From contig NZ_JAFEVR010000004.1 in assembly GCF_017352375.1 (NCBI RefSeq), positions 434,001 to 498,000 of the forward strand: a stretch of DNA of 64,000 nt, given 5' to 3'. This document shows positions 24,699-33,209 of the stretch, one piece after another. The translations under genes were made by a program, and so were the position numbers. The notes beneath the pieces are model-generated. The model searched no databases and was not told where the DNA came from. It saw nothing but the letters and a program-made list of their open reading frames with translations. Source of the stretch: Mycolicibacterium sp. S2-37. GTDB lineage: Bacteria; Actinomycetota; Actinomycetes; Mycobacteriales; Mycobacteriaceae. Each line of letters begins with the position of its first letter. Positions within the stretch are counted from its first letter, which is position 1.

Positions 24699-24842
24699 CT
24701 AGTAGTCGAACACCGCGCCGCAATGACAGAAATGCCCGGGCGCCTGGTGTCCTAATTCATCAATGCAGTAGTGAACGTGCTCGCCATCGTCGAAGGCAGC
24801 GGAGCATTCGGGCACCACGTGAGGCCATCCGATCTCGACCAT
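24699..24842 (-). CDS. 47-aa metal-binding microprotein
   Basis: ATG 24842. Several His and Cys (CSAAFDDGEHVHYC; HFCHCG), a plausible zinc site. The start overlaps the end of the HTH gene. Confidence 0.5.
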   Translation of the reverse strand: MVEIGWPHVVPECSAAFDDGEHVHYCIDELGHQAPGHFCHCGAVFDY

Positions 24843-25193
24843 TCAGCGTCGTGCTCCTTGGATGGATTGGTAGGCGAGGATATCGCTGAGTAGGTAGAGG
24901 GTCTGGTTGCCACGACGACCCCGCTTGGGCACCAGGTCAGGATGCCGGCGGGACCAGTCATGAACGTTGTGCGGCCGAATGTCGAACTCTCTGGCCACCT
25001 CTTGGGCAGTGACCAACTTGCTGCGGTCAATGACCGCGGTCGAGCACACCCACGACTGCCCCCACGTCGTCATGCGTTTATCCACTACGGTGCAGAGGGT
25101 GACGTCCGACTCCAGCAGGGCCCTGCGGTAGAAGTCGATGATCCGCCGCAGGCGATCCTCGTGGGTGTCCTCGGGCCAGGGCCAGTCAGCCAA
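24843..25193 (-). CDS. Helix-turn-helix DNA-binding protein
   Basis: 116 aa from TTG 25193 (8-base overlap with the preceding gene). The C-terminal 60 residues, LVTAQEVAREFDIRPHNVHDWSRRHPDL, look like a MerR/excisionase-type winged HTH. Could be a recombination directionality factor or operon regulator. Confidence 0.6.
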   Translation of the reverse strand: MADWPWPEDTHEDRLRRIIDFYRRALLESDVTLCTVVDKRMTTWGQSWVCSTAVIDRSKLVTAQEVAREFDIRPHNVHDWSRRHPDLVPKRGRRGNQTLYLLSDILAYQSIQGARR

Positions 25194-25446
25194 TGAGTTC
25201 CCGGATACGGCTGAGGATTCGGCGCAACTCGGCGACCTCTTCCGACAGTTGCCGGCTCTCGGCGACCACGCGTGCGTAGGCGTCGGGACCTGCCTGAGTG
25301 TCGGGATCAGGCTTGGACGCCGCCTCAGCCGGCGACGGGATGAGGTCGTCGTAGAGATCCTTGAGCGTCTTGCCGATGGCTCCGCCGTGGGGCTTGAGGA
25401 ACTCAATCGCCGCGGCGATCACGGCGGGATGGGTCAAGGGGTTCAT
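25186..25446 (-). CDS. Hypothetical protein with C-terminal coiled coil
   Basis: 86 aa from ATG 25446. N-terminal helix, Pro-rich linker, then heptad helix SRQLSEEVAELRRILSRIRE. Unknown. Confidence 0.6.
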   Translation of the reverse strand: MNPLTHPAVIAAAIEFLKPHGGAIGKTLKDLYDDLIPSPAEAASKPDPDTQAGPDAYARVVAESRQLSEEVAELRRILSRIRELIG

Positions 25447-26153
25447 GAGACCTCCGTAAAGGGTGCGTAAACGTCGCGGGTTTCCGAGTTGGGGTGTGAG
25501 TGCTCCCAGTCTCCGTAGTCCTCGTCGTACCAATTGACGAAAACCTCGCCCCCCGCGTGCTTCCACCGGTCGCCGTCCTTATCTACAACCACCACGCCCT
25601 CTGGGACCTTGGTGAGCGACGAGAAGACCCGGGGGCCACTCGTGATACTGGCAGCGAGGCGACGGAAGCACTCTGCGGTGGCCCGGGCGTCACCCAGGGC
25701 AGAGTGGGGGTCCTCGTTCACGACACCCAACCGCTCACACACCGTGTGTAGACCTTCGAGTTCGTTGGGCGGGGTACCCAGAACTCCTGCGGCATAGGCG
25801 GATAGGTCGAGGAGTCGGTGGTGGCGCTCCTCGGCAACCCACCTGGGGAGGCGGGCGTCGTCAAACGTGGGGTTACTGCCGGCCAGCGTGTTGCCCTTGA
25901 GCCACTCCTTCAGCGTCCAGTAGGCGGAACCACTCGCCGCGGGATCAAGCATCCGCTCGAACACTCCGCGCTCGTAGTACCGATTTACCTTGAGCGCAGT
26001 CGGTTCGGCTTCGGCAAGGTGTTCACGCGAGACGTACGGGACGAAGGAGAACTCCGCCCCCGTGGTGAGGTTGATGGCCGCCACGTCCAAGGGGACCGCG
26101 GCACGGTGCAGGCCGGTGGTCTCGATGTCAACGACGATGATGTCGCGGCTCAT
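25443..26153 (-). CDS. DnaQ-like DEDDh 3'-5' exonuclease
   Basis: 236 aa from ATG 26153. IIVVDIETTGL supplies the first Asp/Glu, SNPTFDDARL the second Asp, and HSALGDARAT the His and Asp. The last 60 residues (VVVDKDGDRWKHAGGEVFVNWYDE) form an extra beta-rich domain. Probably proofreading or DNA-end processing; a second exonuclease lies at 19226. Confidence 0.82.
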   Translation of the reverse strand: MSRDIIVVDIETTGLHRAAVPLDVAAINLTTGAEFSFVPYVSREHLAEAEPTALKVNRYYERGVFERMLDPAASGSAYWTLKEWLKGNTLAGSNPTFDDARLPRWVAEERHHRLLDLSAYAAGVLGTPPNELEGLHTVCERLGVVNEDPHSALGDARATAECFRRLAASITSGPRVFSSLTKVPEGVVVVDKDGDRWKHAGGEVFVNWYDEDYGDWEHSHPNSETRDVYAPFTEVS

Positions 26154-26362
26154 CGCTTCTCCTCGTAGACGAGCTTGAAGTCGGCGTCGTAGACAGCGTC
26201 CACGTCCCAATCGCCCGAGAGTTCGATCTCTCTAGCGCACTGGTGGCACAGGCTGCCGGGAAGGTCGTTGTACGCCTCTTCGATCGCCGCGTCGTAATCC
26301 TCGGCGTCGACCTTGACTGCCGTTGACGCGCCTGCACTGAAGTAGACCGTGAACTCACTCAC
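26150..26362 (-). CDS. Hypothetical protein with one CxxC
   Basis: 70 aa from GTG 26362, with GGAGAAG upstream. Beta-alpha layout; CHQC in the middle. Unknown. Confidence 0.55.
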   Translation of the reverse strand: MSEFTVYFSAGASTAVKVDAEDYDAAIEEAYNDLPGSLCHQCAREIELSGDWDVDAVYDADFKLVYEEKR

Positions 26363-26463
26363 GATGACTTCTCCACGATGTAGGCGATAACAAGAAGGAT
26401 GACGCCAATGCTGGGATTCGCCAGCGCCAGTAGGCAACCCAGGATGAACAGGATCAGGCTCAC
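26359..26463 (-). CDS. 34-aa membrane microprotein
   Basis: GTG 26463. Almost entirely hydrophobic with one polar break (NPS), suggesting a helical hairpin or one long TM segment. GTGA coupled to both neighbours. Confidence 0.45.
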   Translation of the reverse strand: MSLILFILGCLLALANPSIGVILLVIAYIVEKSS

Positions 26464-26660
26464 TTGAAGCACTCCATCTGCATGTCTCGACGCGAATTCG
26501 AGTACGGGTAGTACAAGATGCACTCTTGGCCATTGATCTGCGTGACCACGCTGGCCCCGTCCTCATCCGGCAGGTCCGGCTCTGCACCACCGCACGCCGC
26601 CGTGGCCCCGGCGATAACCAGGGCCACGGCGGCGATGCTAAGGGCCTTAGCCAATCTCAT
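26460..26660 (-). CDS. Lipoprotein
   Basis: 66 aa from ATG 26660 (TTG 26666 possible). Signal peptide MRLAKALSIAAVALVIAG then lipobox ATAAC: the Cys would be lipidated and the about 45-residue mature part displayed outside. Overlaps the end of the ClpP-like gene. Confidence 0.65.
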   Translation of the reverse strand: MRLAKALSIAAVALVIAGATAACGGAEPDLPDEDGASVVTQINGQECILYYPYSNSRRDMQMECFK

Positions 26661-27417
26661 CGGCAAACCCGTAACTCAAAGCCTGCTGGGAGTCCAGCCA
26701 CCAGTCCCTACGCTTCCAGCCCTCGTCCCCGGTGAACTTCTCGTAGGTGATGGCGTCCTCGCCCTTGACCTCCCTGGCGCGCTGCACGAACAGGTTCGCA
26801 ACCCGCTTGGACATATGCTCCAGGAATTGCACCTCGTCCTTCATCTCGCCGATCTTGCCCTGGGCGAACGAAGAGACCTCGTGGATCATCAGGTAGGCCT
26901 CGGGGCCGATGCGGCGAACGTCCGCGGCCTGCAACAGGATGCCGGCCATGGAGCAGGCGTAGCCACGCACCGTGATGGTGACCTCGTGCTTGCCTCCGCC
27001 GCGCAGCGAGTACGCCGTCAGCTGATCGAAAAGGTGCATTCCGTCGATCACAGAGCCGCCGGGAGACTTGAACGTGATGTTCATCGGGCAGTCTGCCTTG
27101 ATGCGGTCCCACGCCGACAGAGTGGTCAGGCAGGAGTACACACTCTTGGCGTTGATGGGATCGTCGAACAGGTACTCGTGGTGGAAGTAGTCCTGCACGC
27201 TCGCAATGGCGTGCTCGTGCTCCTTCTGGATGCGGTTGAGTCCGCGGATCGTGGCGTCATGCTCAGCCTCGATGGCTTTGGCCGTCTCCCGGCGGATCTC
27301 CACCTGTCGGAGGGCCTGGTCGAGCTTCTTGCTCTCCCCGTCGAGGCGGGCGTTCTCCGCCTCGGCCACCAGTTTGAGGATCTCAGCCTCTTCCTTGGTG
27401 AAAGGAACTTGTGTCAT
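26647..27417 (-). CDS. ClpP-like serine protease
   Basis: 256 aa from ATG 27417; a longer frame upstream belongs to the RNA ligase region. Residues 1-80 are a charged coiled coil absent from host ClpP. The ClpP fold follows: FKSPGGSVIDGMHLFDQL, catalytic Ser in YACSMAGILL, catalytic His in YLMIHEVSS. In phages such proteases often mature capsids, but no head genes are nearby, so it may act on host or regulatory proteins. It overlaps the RNA ligase gene by 4 bases. Confidence 0.85.
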   Translation of the reverse strand: MTQVPFTKEEAEILKLVAEAENARLDGESKKLDQALRQVEIRRETAKAIEAEHDATIRGLNRIQKEHEHAIASVQDYFHHEYLFDDPINAKSVYSCLTTLSAWDRIKADCPMNITFKSPGGSVIDGMHLFDQLTAYSLRGGGKHEVTITVRGYACSMAGILLQAADVRRIGPEAYLMIHEVSSFAQGKIGEMKDEVQFLEHMSKRVANLFVQRAREVKGEDAITYEKFTGDEGWKRRDWWLDSQQALSYGFADEIG

Positions 27418-28745
27418 GCTGCGCTTTCCAGGTCGGCCTCGTCGTTGTCGAGGAGCTTGGTTTCGTGCTGAAGGAAGACCGGCGACTTCGCCTTGAGGAT
27501 CGTCGGGACGACACCCTCCTGACGCAAGCAAACGCCCTCGTCGACGGTCTTTGGCGTCGACAGCGGAACCGGCCGCTCCACAACCGAGGACTGGTCGGCG
27601 ATACCGTTCTCGTCGAAGAGATCCGCGTAGCGCTTGTCCATCAGGTTCTCGTCGAGCCACTCGGCGAAGTCGTCGATGGTGACGAAGCTGCCCTCATCAC
27701 CGATACCGAAGGTGAAGCGGCCCATCTCGGGCGCCCACTTCAGGCCACGCTCCAGGCAGAACTCTTTGACTCCGTCCCAGCTCAGGTCGGCCAGCGTCCC
27801 TTGGGCGTTGATGGTCGCCACCCGGTAGACGTACAGCTCAGCCTGTCCGGCGCCGAGGTTGTAGGTGTAGTTCTTCTGGATCGCGGCGTTATCCGGGGTC
27901 CATCCGATCAGCTCGCCGTAGACGATGAAGCCTTCGGGGATGCGATCTTCGATGCGCCGACCGAACTCGGTCCAGATGTCGGTGTCGTAATAGTGGTTCT
28001 GGTTCGGATTGTTGACGTCCTTGATCACCTTGCGGCTACCGAACACGGCGTCGTAGGTGTAGTCGGTCGTCGGGAACCAGCGGTTCAGCAGCCGCTCGAA
28101 CCAGCCCTTCTGACGCAGACAGGGAACCCGTCCTACGCGGATACTGGTGCCGTGCAACTTCTGGGTGACCACGACCTCGCGGCCGGGCTTGAGTAGGTGC
28201 TTGGACCGCCAGAACGCGTCGGTGTCGAGGTGCTCGGGGAACAGCTTCTTGTCGACGCGCTTGAACGCCTTGTCCAGCTTGGCCGCCTTGGGGCCGTGGC
28301 TGCCCTTGACGGGGACCTCGTACTTGCGGCAGACCTCCACACCATTGAGGGTGTCGAAGGTGTCGCCCTCCTTCAGCGTGGAGATGTCGAAGCCCGTGAA
28401 GGACAACGAATCCAGAGGCATCAGCAGAGCGTCGGAGCGGTGTCCACGCATCTTGATGGCACGGATGCGACGGTTCTTCTCCAGGTAGCCCTTCTCGGTG
28501 CTGTCCGAGTTGAGTTCAGACTCCCGGTAGAGGTTGCCGGCGCTGGCGTACTCGTGGCTGAGCTGAGTCTCGGCGGTGAAGGCGACCTTCAGGTCACCGA
28601 CCGCGACGCCCACCTTCTGGGTGAGGGCGCGGTGGCCGAGGACCGGGACGCCGACGAGGTTGTCGAGGCCGTCCAGACTGAGGGTGGCCGGCACGCGGAC
28701 GACGGTCGCCGCGTAGTTGATGTTCTTCGGTGGATCAAAGGTCAC
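27414..28745 (-). CDS. RNA ligase (nucleotidyltransferase superfamily)
   Basis: 443 aa from GTG 28745. VTQKLHGTSIRVGR is motif I (KxxGT, Lys being the adenylation site), EGFIVYGELIG is motif IIIa-like, EGVCLRQEG is motif IV-like, and TILKAKSP is motif V (KxK). About 170 residues precede motif I; this could be an OB-fold domain as in the Rnl5/DraRnl type. It would seal RNA ends through an AMP-enzyme intermediate. The healing partner, a polynucleotide kinase/phosphatase, is encoded at 40294. Residues ending about 420 carry a short C-terminal extension. Confidence 0.85.
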   Translation of the reverse strand: MTFDPPKNINYAATVVRVPATLSLDGLDNLVGVPVLGHRALTQKVGVAVGDLKVAFTAETQLSHEYASAGNLYRESELNSDSTEKGYLEKNRRIRAIKMRGHRSDALLMPLDSLSFTGFDISTLKEGDTFDTLNGVEVCRKYEVPVKGSHGPKAAKLDKAFKRVDKKLFPEHLDTDAFWRSKHLLKPGREVVVTQKLHGTSIRVGRVPCLRQKGWFERLLNRWFPTTDYTYDAVFGSRKVIKDVNNPNQNHYYDTDIWTEFGRRIEDRIPEGFIVYGELIGWTPDNAAIQKNYTYNLGAGQAELYVYRVATINAQGTLADLSWDGVKEFCLERGLKWAPEMGRFTFGIGDEGSFVTIDDFAEWLDENLMDKRYADLFDENGIADQSSVVERPVPLSTPKTVDEGVCLRQEGVVPTILKAKSPVFLQHETKLLDNDEADLESAA

Positions 28746-28876
28746 TTAGGCTGCCCCTCGGTGATGAAGTCGTAGATCTCCTCGCAGGCGTTCACGAACG
28801 AGACGCCCGGGTTCAGCTCCGGGAAGATGTTGACGGCCAGTCCGGCACAGGCGAGGCGGATTTCGACGTCGGTCAC
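28742..28876 (-). CDS. 44-aa hypothetical protein
   Basis: GTG 28876; GTGA overlaps on both sides. Single compact helical protein with two Cys. Unknown. Confidence 0.5.
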   Translation of the reverse strand: MTDVEIRLACAGLAVNIFPELNPGVSFVNACEEIYDFITEGQPK

Positions 28877-29061
28877 TCGCCGTCGTCATCCCGCTCGCAG
28901 AACATGCCGTTCTGGTCGATGTAGCCGCGGTCGCCGGGCTCCATCTCATCGAACTCGCAGTAGAGCCCCTCGCCGTCGTAGTAGGGCTGAGGCTGTGCGG
29001 TACAGCCGACCGCTCCGATCGCGGCCAGGGCGGCGATGGCGATGATGATTTTGTTCTTCAC
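28873..29061 (-). CDS. Lipoprotein
   Basis: 62 aa from GTG 29061. Signal MKNKIIIAIAALAAIGAVGC: lipobox AVGC. The mature part is short and acidic with two Cys. Confidence 0.65.
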   Translation of the reverse strand: MKNKIIIAIAALAAIGAVGCTAQPQPYYDGEGLYCEFDEMEPGDRGYIDQNGMFCERDDDGE

Positions 29062-29262
29062 TTACTTGTCCTTCTTGGTGTCGGTGTCGAAATACCAGTT
29101 GTCCTCGCCGAATTCGTCGCACCACTCGCCGAGAACTTCTTCGTCGGCGCCGGCCTCGACGAGGGCGACCTTGATATACATGCCGTCCGGTGCGGCGCCG
29201 AGATGATTGAGCGCCCGCGTTACCTGGGCGAGAAAGTCGAGGTGGTCCTGGAAGAAGATCAT
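29062..29262 (-). CDS. Hypothetical acidic protein
   Basis: 66 aa from ATG 29262. Helical N-terminus, acidic aromatic C-terminus (EFGEDNWYFDTDTKKDK). Stop immediately precedes the lipoprotein start. Confidence 0.55.
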   Translation of the reverse strand: MIFFQDHLDFLAQVTRALNHLGAAPDGMYIKVALVEAGADEEVLGEWCDEFGEDNWYFDTDTKKDK

Positions 29263-29498
29263 GCGAACGCCTCGTTGACCCACGAGGCGCGCTCCACCTC
29301 TAGCTTGAGCTGCTCCCAGAGGGCCGCGGCATGCGACTCGATATGCCTGAGCATGGCTGCGCGGTCCGTGAAGTGCTCGATACGCACAGCGCGGGACGCT
29401 AAAGCTCGCGAGCCGGTCATGAGTACGATGTGGGCCGAAGTCCCACTCTCAGAGGAGATGTCGAAGTGCATACCCTCCGGCAATTCGGGCAGGCTCAT
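29259..29498 (-). CDS. Hypothetical protein
   Basis: 79 aa from ATG 29498 (chosen for the ATGA overlap with the upstream gene). Alpha/beta. Unknown. Confidence 0.55.
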   Translation of the reverse strand: MSLPELPEGMHFDISSESGTSAHIVLMTGSRALASRAVRIEHFTDRAAMLRHIESHAAALWEQLKLEVERASWVNEAFA

Positions 29499-29638
29499 TC
29501 GCTCGCGGCCACCGAGATGTCGCCATACTCGAACTCGACGTCCGAATGTGCCGGCCAATGCTCGGTCTCTTTGACGATGGCGCGAAGGTCCTGAAGGTTG
29601 TAGACGCCTTCATACTTGTGGCTGAGGGTCTTGTTCAT
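29495..29638 (-). CDS. 47-aa hypothetical protein
   Basis: ATG 29638 (ATGA overlap). Reads MNKTLSHKYEGVYNLQDLRA; small alpha/beta. Unknown. Confidence 0.5.
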   Translation of the reverse strand: MNKTLSHKYEGVYNLQDLRAIVKETEHWPAHSDVEFEYGDISVAASE

Positions 29639-30003
29639 TTCGATTGATCCGCTCCGACGAGCACCAGCTCGCCTCGTTGGTCGAGTTTGTTCCGCAGGAA
29701 GTCCATCCCCTCGGGCAGGACGATGACGTAGACGTCGTTGCGTCCCTGCTTGAGAGATAAGGTCGCGGCTAAGCCTTCGACCTTGGAGTTCAATCCCGTT
29801 GTGGTGACGACATAGTCAGCGTTGTCGGGAAGGTTCAGTCGGTCGATGGTGTCCTGTCGGATGACTTTGCTGTCCTCGGCTCCGAACTTCTTGGAGTCGG
29901 TGACTTCGATGACTTCGTACTGATGACCGTCGAACGCCTTGCGGATGTGGGATCGCAGTGCCACGTTGACGGAGTACAGGGTGACTTTGAGTTTCGTTCT
30001 CAT
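29635..30003 (-). CDS. Hypothetical alpha/beta protein
   Basis: 122 aa from ATG 30003. Strand-helix alternation (KVTLYSVNVALRSHIRKAF ... YVVTTTG ... DVYVIVLPEG) suggests a Rossmann-like fold. No catalytic motif recognised. Confidence 0.6.
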   Translation of the reverse strand: MRTKLKVTLYSVNVALRSHIRKAFDGHQYEVIEVTDSKKFGAEDSKVIRQDTIDRLNLPDNADYVVTTTGLNSKVEGLAATLSLKQGRNDVYVIVLPEGMDFLRNKLDQRGELVLVGADQSK

Positions 30004-30233
30004 AGTTCCTTCGGCGTTAAGCCGTAATCGGGATGAGCCTGGTGGGGGTCGGATGTCCAACCCCATTGAGAGAAGGACAGTCCCGGGTCACGCACCGGCC
30101 GGTACCAGGTGATGCCATTGCCATCGGTGCGGGAAGGGTCGATCAAAGACTCAGTCGGCAAGGGCATTTCGGGAAGCAGCTCATGATGGTGTTGCCACAG
30201 AAGGCGCAGGTTCGGACGCTCACGAGTAATCAA
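30000..30233 (-). CDS. Hypothetical protein
   Basis: 77 aa from TTG 30233; the GGAGG upstream is unusually close to the start. Trp/Pro-rich and probably mostly loops. Unknown. Confidence 0.5.
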   Translation of the reverse strand: MITRERPNLRLLWQHHHELLPEMPLPTESLIDPSRTDGNGITWYRPVRDPGLSFSQWGWTSDPHQAHPDYGLTPKEL

Positions 30234-30414
30234 CCTCCACAGCCCTGGTTGCAGACTGATGGAACGCGTCGACGGCTAGCTTGGCTGCGATGCAGTAGTG
30301 ATCCGCCGCGTCGATGTCGAGGTCATCCCATCTTCGAGCGGAGTTGATGGCGAGGCGGTCGAACATTGCCTCGGCCGCCGCGAGGATGTGGGGGCTCCAC
30401 TCAAGGGCCTTCAC
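30220..30414 (-). CDS. Hypothetical helical protein
   Basis: 64 aa from GTG 30414 (GTGA overlap). Helical (HILAAAEAMFDRLAINSARR). Unknown. Confidence 0.5.
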   Translation of the reverse strand: MKALEWSPHILAAAEAMFDRLAINSARRWDDLDIDAADHYCIAAKLAVDAFHQSATRAVEVDYS

Positions 30415-30695
30415 TCCACCCACTCCACTCGGTCGACGCCCACGGTAATTTTGGCGATGCGGATGTCGACGGCGTGGGTGTTGGCTCGCCGGCCCGAGTA
30501 GTCACCCTTGTCCCGCAAGTTGATTGCTCTAGTACGGAAGCTCTTGGCTGTCGCCGGGTTGGTGTAGGACCGGACCTCGGGCTTTTTTGCGCACGAGGTG
30601 TCGGCCACCAAGTCAGTGGTGACAGCACCGTTTTCAGTGAAGCCCACGACGAAGTAGATGTCCTTCGTCAGTGATGCAACGACGTCGTCGATCAC
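30411..30695 (-). CDS. Hypothetical protein
   Basis: 94 aa from GTG 30695. Beta-alpha-beta pattern; contains YTNPATAKSFRTRAINLRDKG. Unknown. Confidence 0.55.
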   Translation of the reverse strand: MIDDVVASLTKDIYFVVGFTENGAVTTDLVADTSCAKKPEVRSYTNPATAKSFRTRAINLRDKGDYSGRRANTHAVDIRIAKITVGVDRVEWVE

Positions 30696-31042
30696 GGCTG
30701 GTAGATCACCTGGGGGTTGTCATACTTGCCGTAGGCGTTGGCCTGGGCTTTCTTGAGCGTTGGGTAGTGCTGGCCGGACATGTCGCTGAACAGGTCTAGC
30801 CACACCGCCTCCTGCGACCGGGGAAAGAGGACCTCGAAGTTCTCGTCGTAGGACGTCCCAAGGTCGTCGCAAACCCCCTCCAACTTGATCAGAAACCGCG
30901 GGCCGCAGTTGCTACCCCTGGCCTCGATAATGGTGCCGACTGGGTAGGAATCTTCCTCGATCTGTGTGACGAGTTCGCGCTCACGCTGCTGCAACCTGTC
31001 GATTCCGGCGCGGACGTTTTCGAGTTCGGTATTAAGACTCAT
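30692..31042 (-). CDS. Coiled-coil protein, YPVGT family paralogue 1
   Basis: 116 aa from ATG 31042. A coiled coil (residues 1-30) is followed by YPVGTII..., WLDLFSDMSGQHYPT and ending PQVIYQP. The same order occurs at 33391 and 33795, so this is a dispersed family of three. Unknown role. Confidence 0.6.
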   Translation of the reverse strand: MSLNTELENVRAGIDRLQQRERELVTQIEEDSYPVGTIIEARGSNCGPRFLIKLEGVCDDLGTSYDENFEVLFPRSQEAVWLDLFSDMSGQHYPTLKKAQANAYGKYDNPQVIYQP

Positions 31043-31051
31043 GAATCTCTC

Positions 31052-32491
31052 TTAAGTAAGGGTGGCTTGCTCCCACTGAATGCCTGTCGCCGAGTCAAAC
31101 TCGGACACCGGCTGACGCAGGAACCATGTCGTGGGTGCACTACCGCCGGCACCGCCGCGGCTACCTTCTAGCGAGGTGAGGTCGCCTTCGCGCACCAGCT
31201 TGTCCAGCTGGCGTTGCGCCTTCTTGATCTGCGCCTCAGTGGGATTGGACTTCTCGTACATCGCCCGGGCGGCATCTCTCGCCGTGACCCCGTTCGGGCC
31301 GGCGTTCTTCACCACGACCAGTAGGTCGATCTTCTGGACCTCGAAGACGCCCCGCTCCTGGTCATGGAGTAGGCGCCAAGGTCCAACCTCGTTGGCCGGC
31401 TGCTTGGCGTGGCGAAACTTCACCACCGGGTCGCCGGGATCACCGGTCAGCATGATCACCGAACCGGCACCAGAGGTCAGCCAGGTCGAGCCGTACACGT
31501 CGCTGATGCCACCGGCCGACTCGGCGCTGGGCTTGCGGTTGTGGTGAAGCTCAAGGACCTGGATACCTTTGGCGAGGCAGCCCTGCCGTGCGCGGTTGTA
31601 CGCGCCACCTGTGGCGTCCTCACTGAGTCCGACCACCGCATCCTTCAGGGAGTCGACAAAGATCGTTCCAGCACCGACTGACTCGGCCATTTTGGCTAGC
31701 AGAGGAGGGCAGGAGGCGATGTCACTGATCGGCGGCCCGGGGCGGACGATGAGCTTGCCTTCGAGGGCTAGCCGATCGGTGTCCCCGAACTGTCGGAGGA
31801 ACGAGCGGCGGATCTGCCGCGGCCGGTCCATGGCAAGGTAGAGGATTGGCTTGCTCGCCGGGGTGATCGGCAGGCCCAGGACGGTGCTCTCCAGACCCAG
31901 TAGACCGCGGACGAGCTGGCCGGCGAGAGTGGTCTTACCCAGCCCCATGCCGCCAGCGATCATCAAGGCTTCGCCTTCGGCCCAGAGGATGTCGTCGCCC
32001 TCACCCCAGATGATGGTCTGCGTGGTGTCGATGTCGAACATCCACGCGGCGCCGTCGACAGGCTTCAGCTCACCCCAGACATCCACCTCGATGTCGGGTG
32101 GATCATCGGGCCCGAGGTCGGCACCCACAGAGGGCTTGATCTGCGGAGCTGTGTCGAGGGTGTAGGTGACTTGGCCGGGGTCGCTGTCAGACCCGTCGAA
32201 GCCGGAGCGGATGGTTCGGTCGATCTCGATGTCGTCGAGGCCGGCGATCCGTGCCGCCGAGGTGAGTGTGTCGATGACGTAGTACTCGTCGAGCAGTCCC
32301 CCGTTAATGAAGGGACGCATCTTGTAGGCCAGGATGTTGAGCTTGTCGTTACGCCCACCCTCGGTGGTGTCCGACATCTCCTTCGCCGCGTTGCGCATGG
32401 CGGTATCGGCGTAACTCTGCGTGACCGCTTTAGTTTCGGCGTAGCTTCGTGAGGGCTTAGTGTCGCCGAGTCGGCTGAGGAATCCTGTCAA
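31052..32491 (-). CDS. RepA/AAA_25-type replication ATPase
   Basis: 479 aa. Residues 20-110 are a helical N-terminus. Walker A is GGMGLGKTT at about 178, Walker B TIFVDSLKDAV at about 274, and LELHHNRKP a sensor-like region, all typical of hexameric RecA-fold RepA/DnaB-like helicases. The C-terminal 90 residues form a winged helix (GVTARDAARAMYEKSNPTEAQIKKAQRQL). Probably unwinds DNA at the phage origin, with prim-pol (36070) and the SSB-like protein (36725) nearby. Start GTG/ATG at 32491 overlaps the upstream stop. Confidence 0.85.
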   Translation of the reverse strand: MTGFLSRLGDTKPSRSYAETKAVTQSYADTAMRNAAKEMSDTTEGGRNDKLNILAYKMRPFINGGLLDEYYVIDTLTSAARIAGLDDIEIDRTIRSGFDGSDSDPGQVTYTLDTAPQIKPSVGADLGPDDPPDIEVDVWGELKPVDGAAWMFDIDTTQTIIWGEGDDILWAEGEALMIAGGMGLGKTTLAGQLVRGLLGLESTVLGLPITPASKPILYLAMDRPRQIRRSFLRQFGDTDRLALEGKLIVRPGPPISDIASCPPLLAKMAESVGAGTIFVDSLKDAVVGLSEDATGGAYNRARQGCLAKGIQVLELHHNRKPSAESAGGISDVYGSTWLTSGAGSVIMLTGDPGDPVVKFRHAKQPANEVGPWRLLHDQERGVFEVQKIDLLVVVKNAGPNGVTARDAARAMYEKSNPTEAQIKKAQRQLDKLVREGDLTSLEGSRGGAGGSAPTTWFLRQPVSEFDSATGIQWEQATLT

Positions 32492-32697
32492 TCGCCGCGC
32501 AGCTTTCTCAGGCGCTCCTGGTAATTGGTCTGCGGCGGGTCGAATGAGGCATCCGCCTTGACAAATTCGTACTTCACGAATTCGTAGACCTCGTGCTCGT
32601 TCCAGCCGAGTGGGCCGAGATCCGCCATGAAGTCGTCGATCAACGCCTGTGACACGCAGATGAGGTTGACCGGTTGCAGCCCGGGCTTCAGCTCCAA
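32488..32697 (-). CDS. Small hypothetical protein
   Basis: 69 aa if TTG 32697 is used; GTG 32655 is a shorter alternative. Reads GWNEHEVYEFVKYEFVKADASF and ends in a basic helix. Overlaps the phosphatase gene by 10 bases. Confidence 0.45.
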   Translation of the reverse strand: MELKPGLQPVNLICVSQALIDDFMADLGPLGWNEHEVYEFVKYEFVKADASFDPPQTNYQERLRKLRGD

Positions 32698-33209
32698 GAG
32701 CGAACCTCGGCCTCGAAGGAGGGGTTGCAGAGACATGCCGGTGACCGCATGGCGCGGAGGTGGTCGATGACCTGCGCTCCGCTCACGCCCACGCCGTCGA
32801 CGTCTTTCGCGAAGAGGTACAGGGCCCGGGCGGCGATCAGGGATGAGCGGTTGAGGCCCGCCTGGCAGTGCACCAAGACCTGGCCGGACTTGCGGAGCTT
32901 GTTGACCTCGCGGGCGATCTCGTCGACCTGGTCGAAGGCCTGATCTGTCGAGTCGTACATCTCGATGTACTGCTCGGAGAGGACCTCGTGGTTGATGGTG
33001 TACTTCTCCCACGGGTACAGTGACACCACGTGGTCGATGAATTCCGGTAGCACGAGGCCGTTTTCGCAGCCGCCCTGCCACAGGTTGTAAGAGATCCGAC
33101 TGATGAACGGCACGTCGAACGGCGTATTACCGTGGTAGGCAACGCCTCTCATTCGCTTGGAGGTCGGGTCGGTTTTGATATTGATCCGCGTGGGATCGAC
33201 AGATGTCAT
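32688..33209 (-). CDS. Dual-specificity/tyrosine phosphatase-like protein
   Basis: 173 aa from ATG 33209. Active-site loop VHCQAGLNRSS (HCxxGxxRS) with an upstream acidic loop (MYDSTDQAF) that can supply the general-acid Asp. Would dephosphorylate phosphoproteins or RNA 5' ends. The target could be host Ser/Thr/Tyr kinase substrates or phage RNA; the sequence does not decide. Confidence 0.82.
   Translation of the reverse strand: MTSVDPTRINIKTDPTSKRMRGVAYHGNTPFDVPFISRISYNLWQGGCENGLVLPEFIDHVVSLYPWEKYTINHEVLSEQYIEMYDSTDQAFDQVDEIAREVNKLRKSGQVLVHCQAGLNRSSLIAARALYLFAKDVDGVGVSGAQVIDHLRAMRSPACLCNPSFEAEVRSWS

Noticed and set aside
27411..28196. 261-codon plus-strand frame opposite the RNA ligase
   Set aside because: Antisense of a gene with intact motifs; no start context.
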